Positions 1 through 6,997 of a stretch of DNA of 10,047 nucleotides are shown piece after piece. Made by a program: the position numbers and the translations under genes. A model generated the notes under the pieces. It ran no database searches, was not told the DNA's origin, and saw only the letters and a program-made list of their open reading frames with translations. Every line of letters begins with the position of its first letter. Position 1 is the stretch's first letter. The stretch is from Methylococcales bacterium (GTDB lineage: Bacteria > Pseudomonadota > Gammaproteobacteria > Methylococcales > Methylomonadaceae): positions 1 through 10,047 of the forward strand of contig SHZG01000078.1 in assembly GCA_009692395.1 (NCBI GenBank), read 5' to 3'.

Positions 1-336
1 CCGTACTCGCTTATGTATTTGATAAGCGCAAGGATGACGTATGCAAGCAACTTAAAACCTTGCTTGCCCCCTTTAATATTACCTGCTTCTACACAGATGA
101 TTGGGGTGCTTATCAGCGTCACCTTGAGGCTGATAAGCATGAGATTAGTCAGCGCAATACGCAGAAAATAGAACGTAAAAACCTGCACTTTCGGACATGG
201 ATCAAACGACTCAATCGCAAGACCATTTGCTTCTCAAAACTAGAATTGATGCACGACACCGTCATCGGTTTGCTTATCAACAAGGTCGAATTCGGGCGCG
301 ATATTTATTCATAATTACAGATTTAACCCGCTACCC
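1..336 (+). mobile_element. IS1-family insertion sequence, 3' part, 5' end cut by window edge
   Basis: The stretch encodes the C-terminal half of an IS1-type transposase and ends in a terminal sequence that, read inward from the element's end, begins GGGTAGTGGGTTAAATC. IS1 itself begins GGTAATG or GGTGATG at its ends, so the tip is probably base 335 or 336. The last 147 bases (190-336) reappear inverted at 9901-10047 with two mismatches (at 245 and 330) and no gaps. Similarity stops at 336, apart from two chance bases, which fixes the junction with the carbonic anhydrase gene. The left end, the first ORF and any target-site duplication lie outside the window. Confidence 0.9.
3..314 (+). CDS. 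IS1-family transposase (InsB-like), C-terminal part
   Basis: This is the DNA-cutting and joining enzyme of the IS1-family element, partial at the 5' edge. The frame is open from base 3 and begins VLAYVFDKRKDDVCKQLKTL, which precedes the first possible internal start (TTG at 60), so the protein clearly continues off the window. The motif YTDDWGAY carries the second acidic residue of the DDE triad. NTQKIERKNLHFRTWIKR carries the catalytic Glu and the basic stretch typical of IS1 transposases. SKLELMHDTVIGLLINK is the usual IS1 C-terminus. The first catalytic Asp is off the edge, so activity cannot be judged. One difference from the right-hand copy (base 245, GAA versus GAG) is synonymous. Confidence 0.92.
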   Translation, partial: VLAYVFDKRKDDVCKQLKTLLAPFNITCFYTDDWGAYQRHLEADKHEISQRNTQKIERKNLHFRTWIKRLNRKTICFSKLELMHDTVIGLLINKVEFGRDIYS

Positions 337-807
337 ATTATCAGTAAGGGTGTCACTTATACTATTAAACAAATGCATTTTCATACTCCATCAGAACATC
401 TTATTGACGGTATAACCTATCCAATGGAACTTCATATTGTTAGTATAAATAATGAAAATCCAGAAGTGCCGCATTATTTAGTATTTAGTGTTTTATTTAA
501 AATGGGTAAAGAAAACCCATTCATTCATAACTTCTTAAATCTTGTTCCTAACGAAAAAACAACACAACAGATTGAGAAACATAACAATATAAAACTAAGT
601 GATATTTTATCGGCAACTGATTTAAAAAAGTATTATCACTATAAAGGCTCACTCACCACGCCGCCTTATACTGAAACAGTGAATTGGGTTGTTTTAAAAA
701 AAGTATTCGATGCTTCACCTGAATCAATCAAAGCCATTAATAAAATTGAAGGTAATCATGCACGACATATTGAACCTGAAAATAATCGCCCTGTGGAATC
801 CGATTAA
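337..807 (+). pseudogene. alpha-carbonic anhydrase, 5' end removed by IS1-family insertion
   Basis: Alpha-carbonic anhydrases interconvert CO2 and bicarbonate, usually in the periplasm in bacteria. The frame is open across the IS junction and reads IISKGVTYTIKQMHFHTPSEH. The HFH pair (codons at 376 and 382) gives the first two zinc ligands and PMELHIVS gives the third His. Further on, GSLTTPPYTETVNWVVL is the family's active-site Thr region. About 156 residues remain against roughly 240-250 in the family. The missing part holds the signal peptide and the conserved N-terminal WxYxG and QSPI regions. The first ATG (373) lies inside the catalytic core, so a product from it would lack a stable fold and export. 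It is probably dead, although the surviving residues look undamaged and the insertion may be recent. Confidence 0.85.
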
Positions 808-866
808 GCTTATGGTAAGGCAGTGCTGAATACTTAAAACTTCTCATTATTTTAAATTCAACCTCA

Positions 867-895
867 TTGCCAAGATTTACTTGGTATAACATAAT
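867..895 (+). promoter_or_regulatory. Candidate sigma70 promoter for the rhodanese gene
   Basis: TTGCCA (867-872) and CATAAT (890-895) are separated by 17 bases, the preferred spacing, and lie just upstream of the ribosome binding site AAGGA (899-903). The spacer contains a small perfect inverted repeat, CCAAG-ATTTA-CTTGG (870-884), which overlaps the -35 box and could be an operator half-site pair. The call rests on sequence match alone. The A- and T-rich surroundings make chance matches easy. Confidence 0.35.
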
Positions 896-909
896 CATAA
901 GGAAAGAAA

Positions 910-1263
910 ATGGCTTACTCTGATAAATTCACCGCAATGGCAGAAGCGGCTCGCACTCGTGTTTCATCTGTACAAGCTCATGAAGTCGATGTACTGCTTG
1001 CCGAAGGCGCGGTGGCTTTGGATATTCGTGATAAAGAAGAACATGATATTGACCACATTGCAGGCTCTCAGCACATTAGCCGTGGTAAATTAGAAATGAA
1101 TGTCGAAGAACAAATTCCCAACTTAGACACGCCGATTATCACCTATTGCAACGTGAATTATCGTGGCGCACTGTCAGCAGACAGTTTACAGGCAATGGGT
1201 TATAGCAATACACGTTACATCGAAGGCGGATTGAAGGCTTACCGCGCATTACAGAATAAGTAA
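910..1263 (+). CDS. Single-domain rhodanese-like sulfurtransferase
   Basis: This is a 117-residue stand-alone rhodanese domain, likely cytoplasmic because no signal peptide is visible. Such proteins carry sulfane sulfur on an active-site cysteine as a persulfide and pass it to acceptors. VALDIRDKEEHDIDHIAGS is the first conserved rhodanese block. TYCNVNYRGALSADSL carries the catalytic loop, with Cys80 in a C-x4-R arrangement (C-N-V-N-Y-R) followed by the usual helix. GYSNTRYIEGGLKAYRAL is the C-terminal signature. The loop lacks the Gly/Ser residues of the common CRSGNRS form, so the acceptor preference may differ. The ATG has a good ribosome binding site (AAGGA, six bases upstream). It appears to be a single-gene transcript between the broken carbonic anhydrase gene and the convergent bioD. 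A link to biotin sulfur insertion is tempting, but nothing in the sequence supports it. Confidence 0.85.
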   Translation: MAYSDKFTAMAEAARTRVSSVQAHEVDVLLAEGAVALDIRDKEEHDIDHIAGSQHISRGKLEMNVEEQIPNLDTPIITYCNVNYRGALSADSLQAMGYSNTRYIEGGLKAYRALQNK

Positions 1264-1284
1264 GTTACCCAGTCGCTTAAATAA

Positions 1285-1307
1285 TAGAGCTAACGCACAA
1301 TAAAATG
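1285..1307 (+). repeat. Dispersed 23-base repeat, copy near the end of bioD
   Basis: These 23 bases (core GCTAACGCACAATAAAATG) occur again without mismatch on the opposite strand at 7117-7139. Looser relatives lie at 7002-7022 and 8397-8417. The copy sits in the 77-base gap between the convergent rhodanese and bioD genes. Together with bases 1329-1335 it forms a 7-base inverted repeat (GCACAAT / ATTGTGC). This may give a weak hairpin after bioD, but no T-tract makes it a convincing terminator. Confidence 0.7.
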
Positions 1308-1340
1308 CTTTGTTTATGATTGGTACGCATTGTGCCAAAG

Positions 1341-2006
1341 CTAAACGTTTAACGACACACACCGCGCTAAAAAATCAAAATCTGCTGGGTGTTGATAAGG
1401 CAATATGCCCAGCAACGGCGCGTTCAACGCGTGTTTGATGGTGGTGATATTTTCATCACGTTTTAACATAGCGGGGTCGGTACAGTTAGCTATCCAACCT
1501 GCACAGGTTACGCCTGATGCCTGAATGGCTTGATAGGTTAAGCGGGCATGATTGATACAACCTAAGCGTATAGCAACCACCATAATCACAGGCAACGCTA
1601 AATGTTGCGCTAAGTCGCTGACCGCTTGGTGGTCATTGATGGGGGCGTACCAACCACCTGCACCCTCTACTAAAACAATGTCAGCTAATGGGGTTAGTGT
1701 GTTGAAATTAGCTCGCACCTTGTCTAGCGCAACGGGATTACGCGCGCCTGCAATATGCGGGGAAACAGGTTCTAAATAGGCATAAGGATTAAGCAACTCA
1801 TAATCAACCTGCACGGACGCGGCAGCTTGTAGCAATAACGCATCTTGGTTTTTTAACTGTCCATTGTGTAGTTCACAACCCGCCGCAACGGGTTTCATAC
1901 CGATGACAGTTTTGCCTTGTTGTTTGATGTAGTGCATTAATGCCAGTGTTGCAACTGTTTTGCCGACATCGGTATCTGTCCCCGTGATGAAATATGCGGC
2001 TTCCAT
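1341..2006 (-). CDS. bioD: ATP-dependent dethiobiotin synthetase
   Basis: BioD closes the ureido ring of dethiobiotin from 7,8-diaminopelargonic acid, CO2 and ATP. It is the step before BioB. The 221-residue protein opens with FITGTDTDVGKT (residues 6-17), the family's P-loop with Gly15-Lys16-Thr17. GMKPVAAG (36-43) carries the conserved Lys38 expected to contact CO2 and ATP. LVEGAGGWYAPIN (112-124) carries Glu114 of the second conserved motif. Length is normal. It is the last gene of the operon, and its ATG overlaps the bioC stop in TAATG, implying translational coupling. No clear terminator follows. The gene is complete with no odd features. Confidence 0.96.
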   Translation of the reverse strand: MEAAYFITGTDTDVGKTVATLALMHYIKQQGKTVIGMKPVAAGCELHNGQLKNQDALLLQAAASVQVDYELLNPYAYLEPVSPHIAGARNPVALDKVRANFNTLTPLADIVLVEGAGGWYAPINDHQAVSDLAQHLALPVIMVVAIRLGCINHARLTYQAIQASGVTCAGWIANCTDPAMLKRDENITTIKHALNAPLLGILPYQHPADFDFLARCVSLNV

Positions 2007-2782
2007 TAGCTGGCTCTCCCCATAAAGACTTCAAAACTGGCAGGGATTTTGCCATTCACCCCATGCGCGTCTTGGTATGCGGCAATCATACGCTGCATAG
2101 CGATTTTAGTGGTGCAATGGCGATTACGCTTTATCCGCACGTTGTGTGCGCCGATATGTTTTAGTTCCTGCATGAGTGCTAACACCGAGTCATATTGTGG
2201 AGTATAGAGCGCGTTGATGATATTAATATTCTTAAAACCCGCGCGGTGTAAAGAGTCGGTCAATTGATCAGCCGTATGAAAATCATTGACGTGTTCGTAG
2301 GCATCGACCGTGCGCCACGCGGCTTTTAGTTCTTGTAACGTGTCTGGGGCAAAGGTTGAGAAGATGAACTGTCCATCAGGTTTGAGTAGTCGCTTTATAT
2401 CCGTGAATACGGCATCAAGACTACTACACCATTGCAGGGCAAGATTGGAAAATACATGATTAACGCTATCATCCATGAGCGGTAAGTGTTCGGCATCGGC
2501 GCACAGTAAGCTAGGCGGGAGTTTTTCCCATGATTTATCACGCGTAGCGTGTAACATCGGCAAAGCAATATCCAAAGCAATCAGAAACTCTGGATTAAAG
2601 CGTAATAGTTCAGCGGTTAAAAACCCTGTACCACAACCGATATCTAATAATGTTCCTGATATATTGCTATCAACGGTATTCAATAGCGCGTAGCCGATGC
2701 TTCTTTGTAACGCGGCAACGTTATCATAAGTAATCGAGGCGGCAGAAAAAGACTGGCGAATTTTAGCTTTATCTAAGGACAT
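2006..2782 (-). CDS. bioC: Malonyl-ACP O-methyltransferase
   Basis: BioC uses S-adenosylmethionine to methylate the free carboxyl of malonyl-ACP. The disguised primer can then be extended twice by fatty-acid synthesis to pimeloyl-ACP methyl ester. The 258-residue protein has the BioC N-terminal signature SFSAASITYDNVAALQR (11-27). LLDIGCGTGFLTAELL (45-60) is SAM-binding motif I of class I methyltransferases. FSNLALQWC is the family's motif near strand 4, and LKHIGAHNV is the BioC-specific C-terminal block that separates it from generic methyltransferases. It overlaps bioH by ten bases and bioD by one base (TAATG). A GGA eight bases before the ATG can serve as ribosome binding site. Confidence 0.95.
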   Translation of the reverse strand: MSLDKAKIRQSFSAASITYDNVAALQRSIGYALLNTVDSNISGTLLDIGCGTGFLTAELLRFNPEFLIALDIALPMLHATRDKSWEKLPPSLLCADAEHLPLMDDSVNHVFSNLALQWCSSLDAVFTDIKRLLKPDGQFIFSTFAPDTLQELKAAWRTVDAYEHVNDFHTADQLTDSLHRAGFKNINIINALYTPQYDSVLALMQELKHIGAHNVRIKRNRHCTTKIAMQRMIAAYQDAHGVNGKIPASFEVFMGRAS

Positions 2783-3543
2783 AGTTTATCCATAAAATGA
2801 CAAATTAGTGTTAATAGTTGCTGGGCGTGTGACAAAAATGGCACATGACCTGCTCCTTCGAGTATCGTCAGTTCCAACTGGGCTAAGAATTGCTGTATTT
2901 GTTGACCCACTGCCACAGGCACTAGCGTGTCTTTATCCCCTAATATAACAGAGACAGGTACAGTGAGTTGGGCTAATACTGCTCTTAAATCCGTGTGTTT
3001 CAGTATGTCCAAACCACCTTGCAAGCTGTCATTATCAGGTGGTTCGCATTCCATAATCGCCGCTTTTAGGTCTTTTAATAGTGCTTTATTGTCAGGCAAG
3101 CCGTTGACTTGTAAGGCTAAAAATCGTAGCAAAGTGGCTTGGCAATTCGTTGTTAAATTAGCCGCGAACGCATCTAATACGGTGGGATTAACACCCGCCC
3201 AAGCGTCTGCACTGACAAACAATGGGTTACCCGCCAGCAGTATTAATGAACTAACGCGTTCAGGATAACGGTGTGCGATGTCTAAGGCAATCGTTGCCCC
3301 TAATGACCAACCTAGCCAGCAACTGGGTGTTTCAGGTAGCGTGTTGATTAGCGCGTCACTGACCACTTCCAAGTTGAACGGAATGATTTTTTCACTACGT
3401 CCATGTGCGGGTAAATCAATACAAGTCACTTGATAATGTCGTGCTAATTGCTGAGCAAAACCACGCCAAATACCGCTGTGCATTGCCCAGCCGTGTACTA
3501 AAATGATGGGTTTACCTGTACCGAAAGTGTCTGAATAAAGCAT
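2773..3543 (-). CDS. bioH: Pimeloyl-ACP methyl ester carboxylesterase
   Basis: BioH is a cytoplasmic alpha/beta-hydrolase that removes the methyl ester from pimeloyl-ACP methyl ester, ending chain building and releasing pimeloyl-ACP for BioF. I place the start at the ATG at 3543, giving 256 residues. It overlaps the upstream stop in TAATG, like bioF and bioD, and GGA lies seven bases before it. A TTG at 3555 would add four residues but looks like part of the ribosome binding region. ILVHGWAMHSGIW is the oxyanion region. The nucleophile Ser80 sits in GWSLG, Asp205 in GDKDTLVP and His233 in GAGHVPF. The E. coli triad is S82, D207, H235, so all three sit two residues earlier here. GNPLF after strand 5 also matches the family. 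Confidence 0.93.
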   Translation of the reverse strand: MLYSDTFGTGKPIILVHGWAMHSGIWRGFAQQLARHYQVTCIDLPAHGRSEKIIPFNLEVVSDALINTLPETPSCWLGWSLGATIALDIAHRYPERVSSLILLAGNPLFVSADAWAGVNPTVLDAFAANLTTNCQATLLRFLALQVNGLPDNKALLKDLKAAIMECEPPDNDSLQGGLDILKHTDLRAVLAQLTVPVSVILGDKDTLVPVAVGQQIQQFLAQLELTILEGAGHVPFLSHAQQLLTLICHFMDKLCP

Positions 3544-4076
3544 TAGGCTATCCAATCGGGAACGGGTCTATTTTGCCAAGCAAAGAAATGGCTTTTAGAC
3601 CCACGATAATAATTACGATAAGACTGCACCACATCACCTGCAACTTTATAGTCATCGGGCATAGCGGGCGTGGGTTCACTAAAGCCTTGATAAACAATAT
3701 GATTAGGCGGTAATTGTAAAGGTTTTATCAGCCGTGCAGTGGCGTGAACTTTTTCGTATCGAAAAGTGTACTCGGCTAACACAGCAATAAATAATTGGTA
3801 TAACCACTGATAATTTTCGCCACTGTGGCGCGTCCATAATGCAGACGGATGTTGACCATGCGTGGCATGATACAACAGTTCATCACGTTCATCGGGCAGT
3901 TGCCACCGTTTAACTGATCGCCCTGCCGCACTTACACCCACGGTTTCCATGCCATCCAGTAAGCGATGCGTAGTCGATAACAATTGCGCGTATTCCACTA
4001 TCATTTTAACAACGTGCTTATTAACGTGTTGCTGAGCGCATAACGTGGGACTTGCATTTAAATAAAAAATATTCAT
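3543..4076 (-). CDS. Conserved protein of unknown function inside the biotin operon
   Basis: I cannot assign a function to this 177-residue protein. It has no signal peptide or long hydrophobic segment and is probably cytoplasmic. It is rich in His, Tyr and Trp. Distinctive blocks are MNIFYLNASPTLCAQQHVNK at the start, HVVKMIVEYAQLLSTTHRLL (about 21-40), HPSALWTRHSGENYQWLY (about 76-93), AMPDDYK and SYRNYYRGSKSHFFAWQNRP near the end. From memory, similar proteins of this size occur in phages and scattered bacteria without a characterised role. I could not search to confirm this. The ATG overlaps the bioF stop (ATGA) and the stop overlaps the bioH start (TAATG), so it is translated with the pathway. 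It is not a substitute pimeloyl-ACP esterase by appearance, and a standard bioH is present. It may be a passenger or an unrecognised accessory factor. Confidence 0.85.
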   Translation of the reverse strand: MNIFYLNASPTLCAQQHVNKHVVKMIVEYAQLLSTTHRLLDGMETVGVSAAGRSVKRWQLPDERDELLYHATHGQHPSALWTRHSGENYQWLYQLFIAVLAEYTFRYEKVHATARLIKPLQLPPNHIVYQGFSEPTPAMPDDYKVAGDVVQSYRNYYRGSKSHFFAWQNRPVPDWIA

Positions 4077-5227
4077 GATTTATGAATTTTAGCAAACGCA
4101 TCCAGTAAGCGATCTATGTGTTTGTCTTCATGAAGAGCAGACAGTGTAATCCGCAATCTCGCGCCACCTTGTGGCACAGTCGGTGGACGAATTGCACTGA
4201 CTAAAAACCCTTGCTCATACAAAAAATTACTCACCATAACAGCTTGCTTAGTATCGTGAATCATCAGCGGCTGAATCGGACTATTAGAAGGCAGTAAAGG
4301 CAAATGCAGTTGCTGTGCGCCTAATTTAAAACGGTCGATTAAATGGATTAATTTATCTCTACGCCAAGTATCGGCAATCACGCGTTTTAAACTGGCGCGG
4401 GTCGCTTCAGCAACCGCAGCGGGGAGCGCGGTAGTGTAAATATAAGTACGCGCCTTTTGAATCAGGGTTTCAATTAATTCCTCAGAACCTGCAACAAACG
4501 CGCCAAACGTACCGAAACTTTTACCCAATGTGCCGACTAAAACAGGTACGTCGTTTTGTGTTAAGCCGTAATGCGCTAATACGCCCCCACCGTGTTGACC
4601 TAACACGCCTAAACCATGTGCATCATCAACCATTAGCCACGCTTTACGCGCTTTTGCGATAGTAGATAATTCGGGCAATGGTGCGAAATTACCGTCCATA
4701 CTAAATACGCCATCGGTGACGATGAGTTTCTTTGCTGAGGTGTTGCAGCTCATCAATTCATCAAGCTGTTTGGTGTCTGTATGCACATAACGCTTAAATC
4801 GCGCGCCTGATAATAATGCACCATCTAACAGCGACGCATGATTCAAACGGTCTTGAAAAACGGTATCGCTACGACTCACTAGCGTTGCAATCACGCCCAT
4901 ATTCGCCATATAACCCGTGGAAAATAATAAGGCTCTATCGCGTCCCGTAAATGCCGCAAGTTCCTCTTCCAAGGCATGATGTGCTGAACTGTGTCCGCAA
5001 ATCAAATGCGCAGAACCGCTACCCACGCCGTAAGTATCAGCAGCGTTTTTAAAGGCTTGAATCACTTCGGGATGATTAGCTAAACCCAAATAATCATTGC
5101 TGCAAAAATTGATGTATTGCTTACCATCAATTTGCAAATTGATACTTTGCGGCGATTCGACAATACGTCGAGAACGGTACAATCCTTGTTGCGCAAGCTC
5201 GGCTAGATTGTTGCTTAAGTGTTCCAT
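4073..5227 (-). CDS. bioF: 8-amino-7-oxononanoate synthase
   Basis: BioF is a pyridoxal-phosphate enzyme that condenses pimeloyl-ACP with L-alanine, releasing CO2 and giving 8-amino-7-oxononanoate, the first committed ring-assembly intermediate. The 384-residue length is normal. FCSNDYLGLANH (41-52) and GSGSAHLICGHSSAHHALE are typical alpha-oxoamine synthase blocks. His130 in LNHASLLDG is expected to stack on the cofactor. Asp201 and His204 lie in VDDAHGLGVLG. Lys236 in TLGKSFGTFGAF forms the Schiff base, the same number as in E. coli. The ATG overlaps the bioB stop (TAATG) and the TGA overlaps the next gene's start (ATGA). Confidence 0.96.
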   Translation of the reverse strand: MEHLSNNLAELAQQGLYRSRRIVESPQSINLQIDGKQYINFCSNDYLGLANHPEVIQAFKNAADTYGVGSGSAHLICGHSSAHHALEEELAAFTGRDRALLFSTGYMANMGVIATLVSRSDTVFQDRLNHASLLDGALLSGARFKRYVHTDTKQLDELMSCNTSAKKLIVTDGVFSMDGNFAPLPELSTIAKARKAWLMVDDAHGLGVLGQHGGGVLAHYGLTQNDVPVLVGTLGKSFGTFGAFVAGSEELIETLIQKARTYIYTTALPAAVAEATRASLKRVIADTWRRDKLIHLIDRFKLGAQQLHLPLLPSNSPIQPLMIHDTKQAVMVSNFLYEQGFLVSAIRPPTVPQGGARLRITLSALHEDKHIDRLLDAFAKIHKS

Positions 5228-6195
5228 TAAGCGTAACTAGAACCGCCTGTACGAACGCCTAAGCGTTTAAACAACGCTAAATCTTGGTTAGTCATCGGAT
5301 TATCAGTCGTCAATAATTTATCGCCGTAAAAAATGGAATTCGCACCTGCGAAGAAACACAACGCCTGCATTTCATCACTCATATTATTACGCCCAGCGGA
5401 CAAACGCACTCGCGATTCAGGCATCATGATTCTAGCCACTGCCACGGTGCGAATAAAAATAATTGGGTCTAGTGCTTCTGTTCCCATCAGCGGTGTACCT
5501 TCCACTTGCACCAGCATATTAATCGGCACACTTTCTGGGTGTTTCGGTAAATTCGCTAGTTCTATTAATAACTTGGCGCGGTCAACATCGGTTTCACCCA
5601 TGCCGACAATGCCTCCACAACAGACATTAATGCCCGCGTCACGCACACGCGCCAGAGTATCTAAACGGTCTTGATAAGTGCGCGTGGTGATGACTTCGGA
5701 ATAATAATCTTCTGAGGTGTCGAGATTATGATTGTAATAATCCAAACCGCCGTCTTTTAAACGTTGTGTTTGTTCATCGGTGAGCATTCCCAGCGTTACG
5801 CAGGTTTCCAGCCCCATTGCTTTCACACCTTGCACCATTTCCACTACGCGCTCGATGTCTTTGTCTTTGGGTTTACGCCACGCCGCGCCCATACAAAACC
5901 GTGATGCACCTTGTGCTTTCGCGTTTTCAGCAGCTTGTAATACCTTATCGATTGACATGAGAGCTTCGGGTGTTATATCGCTGTCATAACGCGCACTTTG
6001 TGGGCAGTAACCGCAATCTTCTGAACATGAGCCTGTTTTTATACTCAACAAACTACTGATTTGAATTTCGTTAGCATCAAAATGAGCGCGGTGAGTGCTT
6101 TGGGCTTTAAACAACAAATCATTAAACGGTAGTGCGTACAGAGCTTGTACTTCATCAAGTTGCCAATCATTGCGTAATACGGGGTTTTGCGACAT
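5227..6195 (-). CDS. bioB: Biotin synthase (radical SAM)
   Basis: BioB inserts sulfur between C6 and C9 of dethiobiotin to make biotin. The 322-residue protein has the radical-SAM motif TGSCSEDCGYCPQS with Cys57, Cys61 and Cys64 for the 4Fe-4S cluster. The sacrificial 2Fe-2S cluster ligands are also present: Cys101 (RFCMGAAW), Cys132 (ETCVTLGML), Cys192 (NVCCGGIVGMGE) and Arg264 (VRLSAGRN). Each sits four residues later than in E. coli (C97, C128, C188, R260). YYNHNLDTS is the family's substrate loop. It is the first gene of the operon. GGAG lies ten bases upstream of the ATG, and a strong palindrome begins 33 bases upstream of it. The Cys193 next to Cys192 is not a ligand in known enzymes. 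Confidence 0.97.
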   Translation of the reverse strand: MSQNPVLRNDWQLDEVQALYALPFNDLLFKAQSTHRAHFDANEIQISSLLSIKTGSCSEDCGYCPQSARYDSDITPEALMSIDKVLQAAENAKAQGASRFCMGAAWRKPKDKDIERVVEMVQGVKAMGLETCVTLGMLTDEQTQRLKDGGLDYYNHNLDTSEDYYSEVITTRTYQDRLDTLARVRDAGINVCCGGIVGMGETDVDRAKLLIELANLPKHPESVPINMLVQVEGTPLMGTEALDPIIFIRTVAVARIMMPESRVRLSAGRNNMSDEMQALCFFAGANSIFYGDKLLTTDNPMTNQDLALFKRLGVRTGGSSYA

Positions 6196-6289
6196 CTGTG
6201 TTAATCTCCAGCTAAATAGTTTTAGGGAAAACCTGCGAGGTTTTAAAAACCTCGCAGGTTTATGTTATCAACCACAACTGATTAATAAC
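6196..6289. promoter_or_regulatory. Divergent bioB / comF intergenic region
   Basis: These 94 bases must carry the start signals of both the biotin operon and comF. On the minus strand, TTGATA (6264-6269) followed about 17-18 bases later by TTTTAA/TTTAAA could be the bioB promoter. If so, the palindrome at 6229-6261 would cover the -10 region. I see no other clear sigma70 pair. The palindrome half-sites end in AAACC and GGTTT, as do those of the E. coli BirA operator (TTGTAAACC-N-GGTTTACAA). The outer bases and the spacing do not match, so I do not call it a BirA site. Confidence 0.3.
6229..6261. repeat. 33-base palindrome with 16-base arms
   Basis: AAACCTGCGAGGTTTT is followed by one A and then by its exact reverse complement, AAAACCTCGCAGGTTT. 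As RNA or cruciform it would give a very stable hairpin with a small A/T loop. From memory, CCTGCGAGGTTTTTAAAACC-type palindromes occur in many copies in several environmental genomes, which favours a dispersed REP-like element over a unique operator. Its position between the two divergent start codons still lets it affect expression of either side. Confidence 0.9.
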
Positions 6290-6991
6290 GTGTACAACTG
6301 GCTTAACATTATACAGGATTACCTATTACCGCCTACCTGCATTCTATGTAATCATGCAGGATGGCAAGGCTTGGACCTTTGCTATCCCTGTTATACTCAA
6401 TTAGCAAAAAACACCCAGTGTTGTTATCACTGTGCCAGACCCTTAGACATACCAGCTCACCTATCGCCGTTGTGCGGTCGTTGTTTAAGTCACCAGCAAG
6501 CCTTTGATGCCACTGTCGCGCCGTTTATTCATCACGGAGCAGTTCGCCATTTAATTGCAGGGTTAAAATTTAGTGCTGATTATAAAAATGCACGGCTATT
6601 AGGTCGGTTATTAGCAGAAAGGCAAATACAAAACTCGCAACTGCCCGATTGTCTTATCCCTGTGCCATTACACAAAGCCCGTTATCGACAACGTGGTTTT
6701 AATCAATCCATTGAAATCGCCAGAGCGGTAGGCAAAGTATTACACCTGCCTGTTGATGTGAATTCTTGTATTCGTCACCGTGACACCCCGCACCAAACTC
6801 AACTCACCGCTAAACAGCGGTGCACTAACATGAAAAATGCGTTTTCCCTCGTTAAGCCAATAACAGCTAAACACGTTGCTATTATTGATGATGTCATGAC
6901 CACAGGTTCAACCGTGCATGAACTGGCAGTTTTATTAAAAAAATCAGGCGTGGCGCGTGTTGAGGTCTGGGTGTGTGCGCGGGCAACTTGA
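6290..6991 (+). CDS. comF: ComF-family phosphoribosyltransferase-like protein
   Basis: ComF/GntX-family proteins join an N-terminal zinc-ribbon-like region to a phosphoribosyltransferase-type domain. They have been linked to DNA uptake and use of DNA as nutrient, but the biochemistry is unsettled. I choose GTG at 6290 (233 residues). The frame is open back to an ATG at 6095, but that would overlap bioB head-on for 100 bases and add residues foreign to the family. No good ribosome binding site precedes GTG, so the start is uncertain. Four Cys pairs are visible: C17/C20, C31/C34, C45/C48, C62/C65. LIAGLKFSADYKNARLLGRL and IPVPLHKARYRQRGFNQS are family signatures. VAIIDDVMTTGST is the PRPP-binding loop. 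Divergent comF next to bioB is a familiar gammaproteobacterial arrangement. Confidence 0.9.
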   Translation: MYNWLNIIQDYLLPPTCILCNHAGWQGLDLCYPCYTQLAKNTQCCYHCARPLDIPAHLSPLCGRCLSHQQAFDATVAPFIHHGAVRHLIAGLKFSADYKNARLLGRLLAERQIQNSQLPDCLIPVPLHKARYRQRGFNQSIEIARAVGKVLHLPVDVNSCIRHRDTPHQTQLTAKQRCTNMKNAFSLVKPITAKHVAIIDDVMTTGSTVHELAVLLKKSGVARVEVWVCARAT

Positions 6992-6997
6992 AAATTT

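Noticed and set aside
870..884. CCAAG-ATTTA-CTTGG inverted repeat as an operator of the rhodanese gene
   Set aside because: Five-base arms are too short to separate from chance in A/T-rich DNA. It is mentioned only within the promoter entry.
910..1263. Rhodanese as a sulfur donor dedicated to biotin synthase
   Set aside because: It is a separate, convergent gene, and BioB takes its sulfur from its own 2Fe-2S cluster. Proximity alone is not evidence.
1295..1335. Rho-independent terminator between the convergent rhodanese and bioD genes
   Set aside because: The stem is only 7 bases with a 27-base loop and no T-tract on either strand, and it overlaps a dispersed repeat.
6229..6261. BirA biotin operator
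   Set aside because: Only the inner AAACC/GGTTT matches. The TTGT/ACAA ends are missing and the spacing is wrong.
6095..6289. 65-residue N-terminal extension of comF from ATG 6095
   Set aside because: It overlaps the 5' end of bioB head-on, covers the palindrome, and has no similarity to the ComF family, which begins near VYNWLNIIQDYLLPPTCILC.
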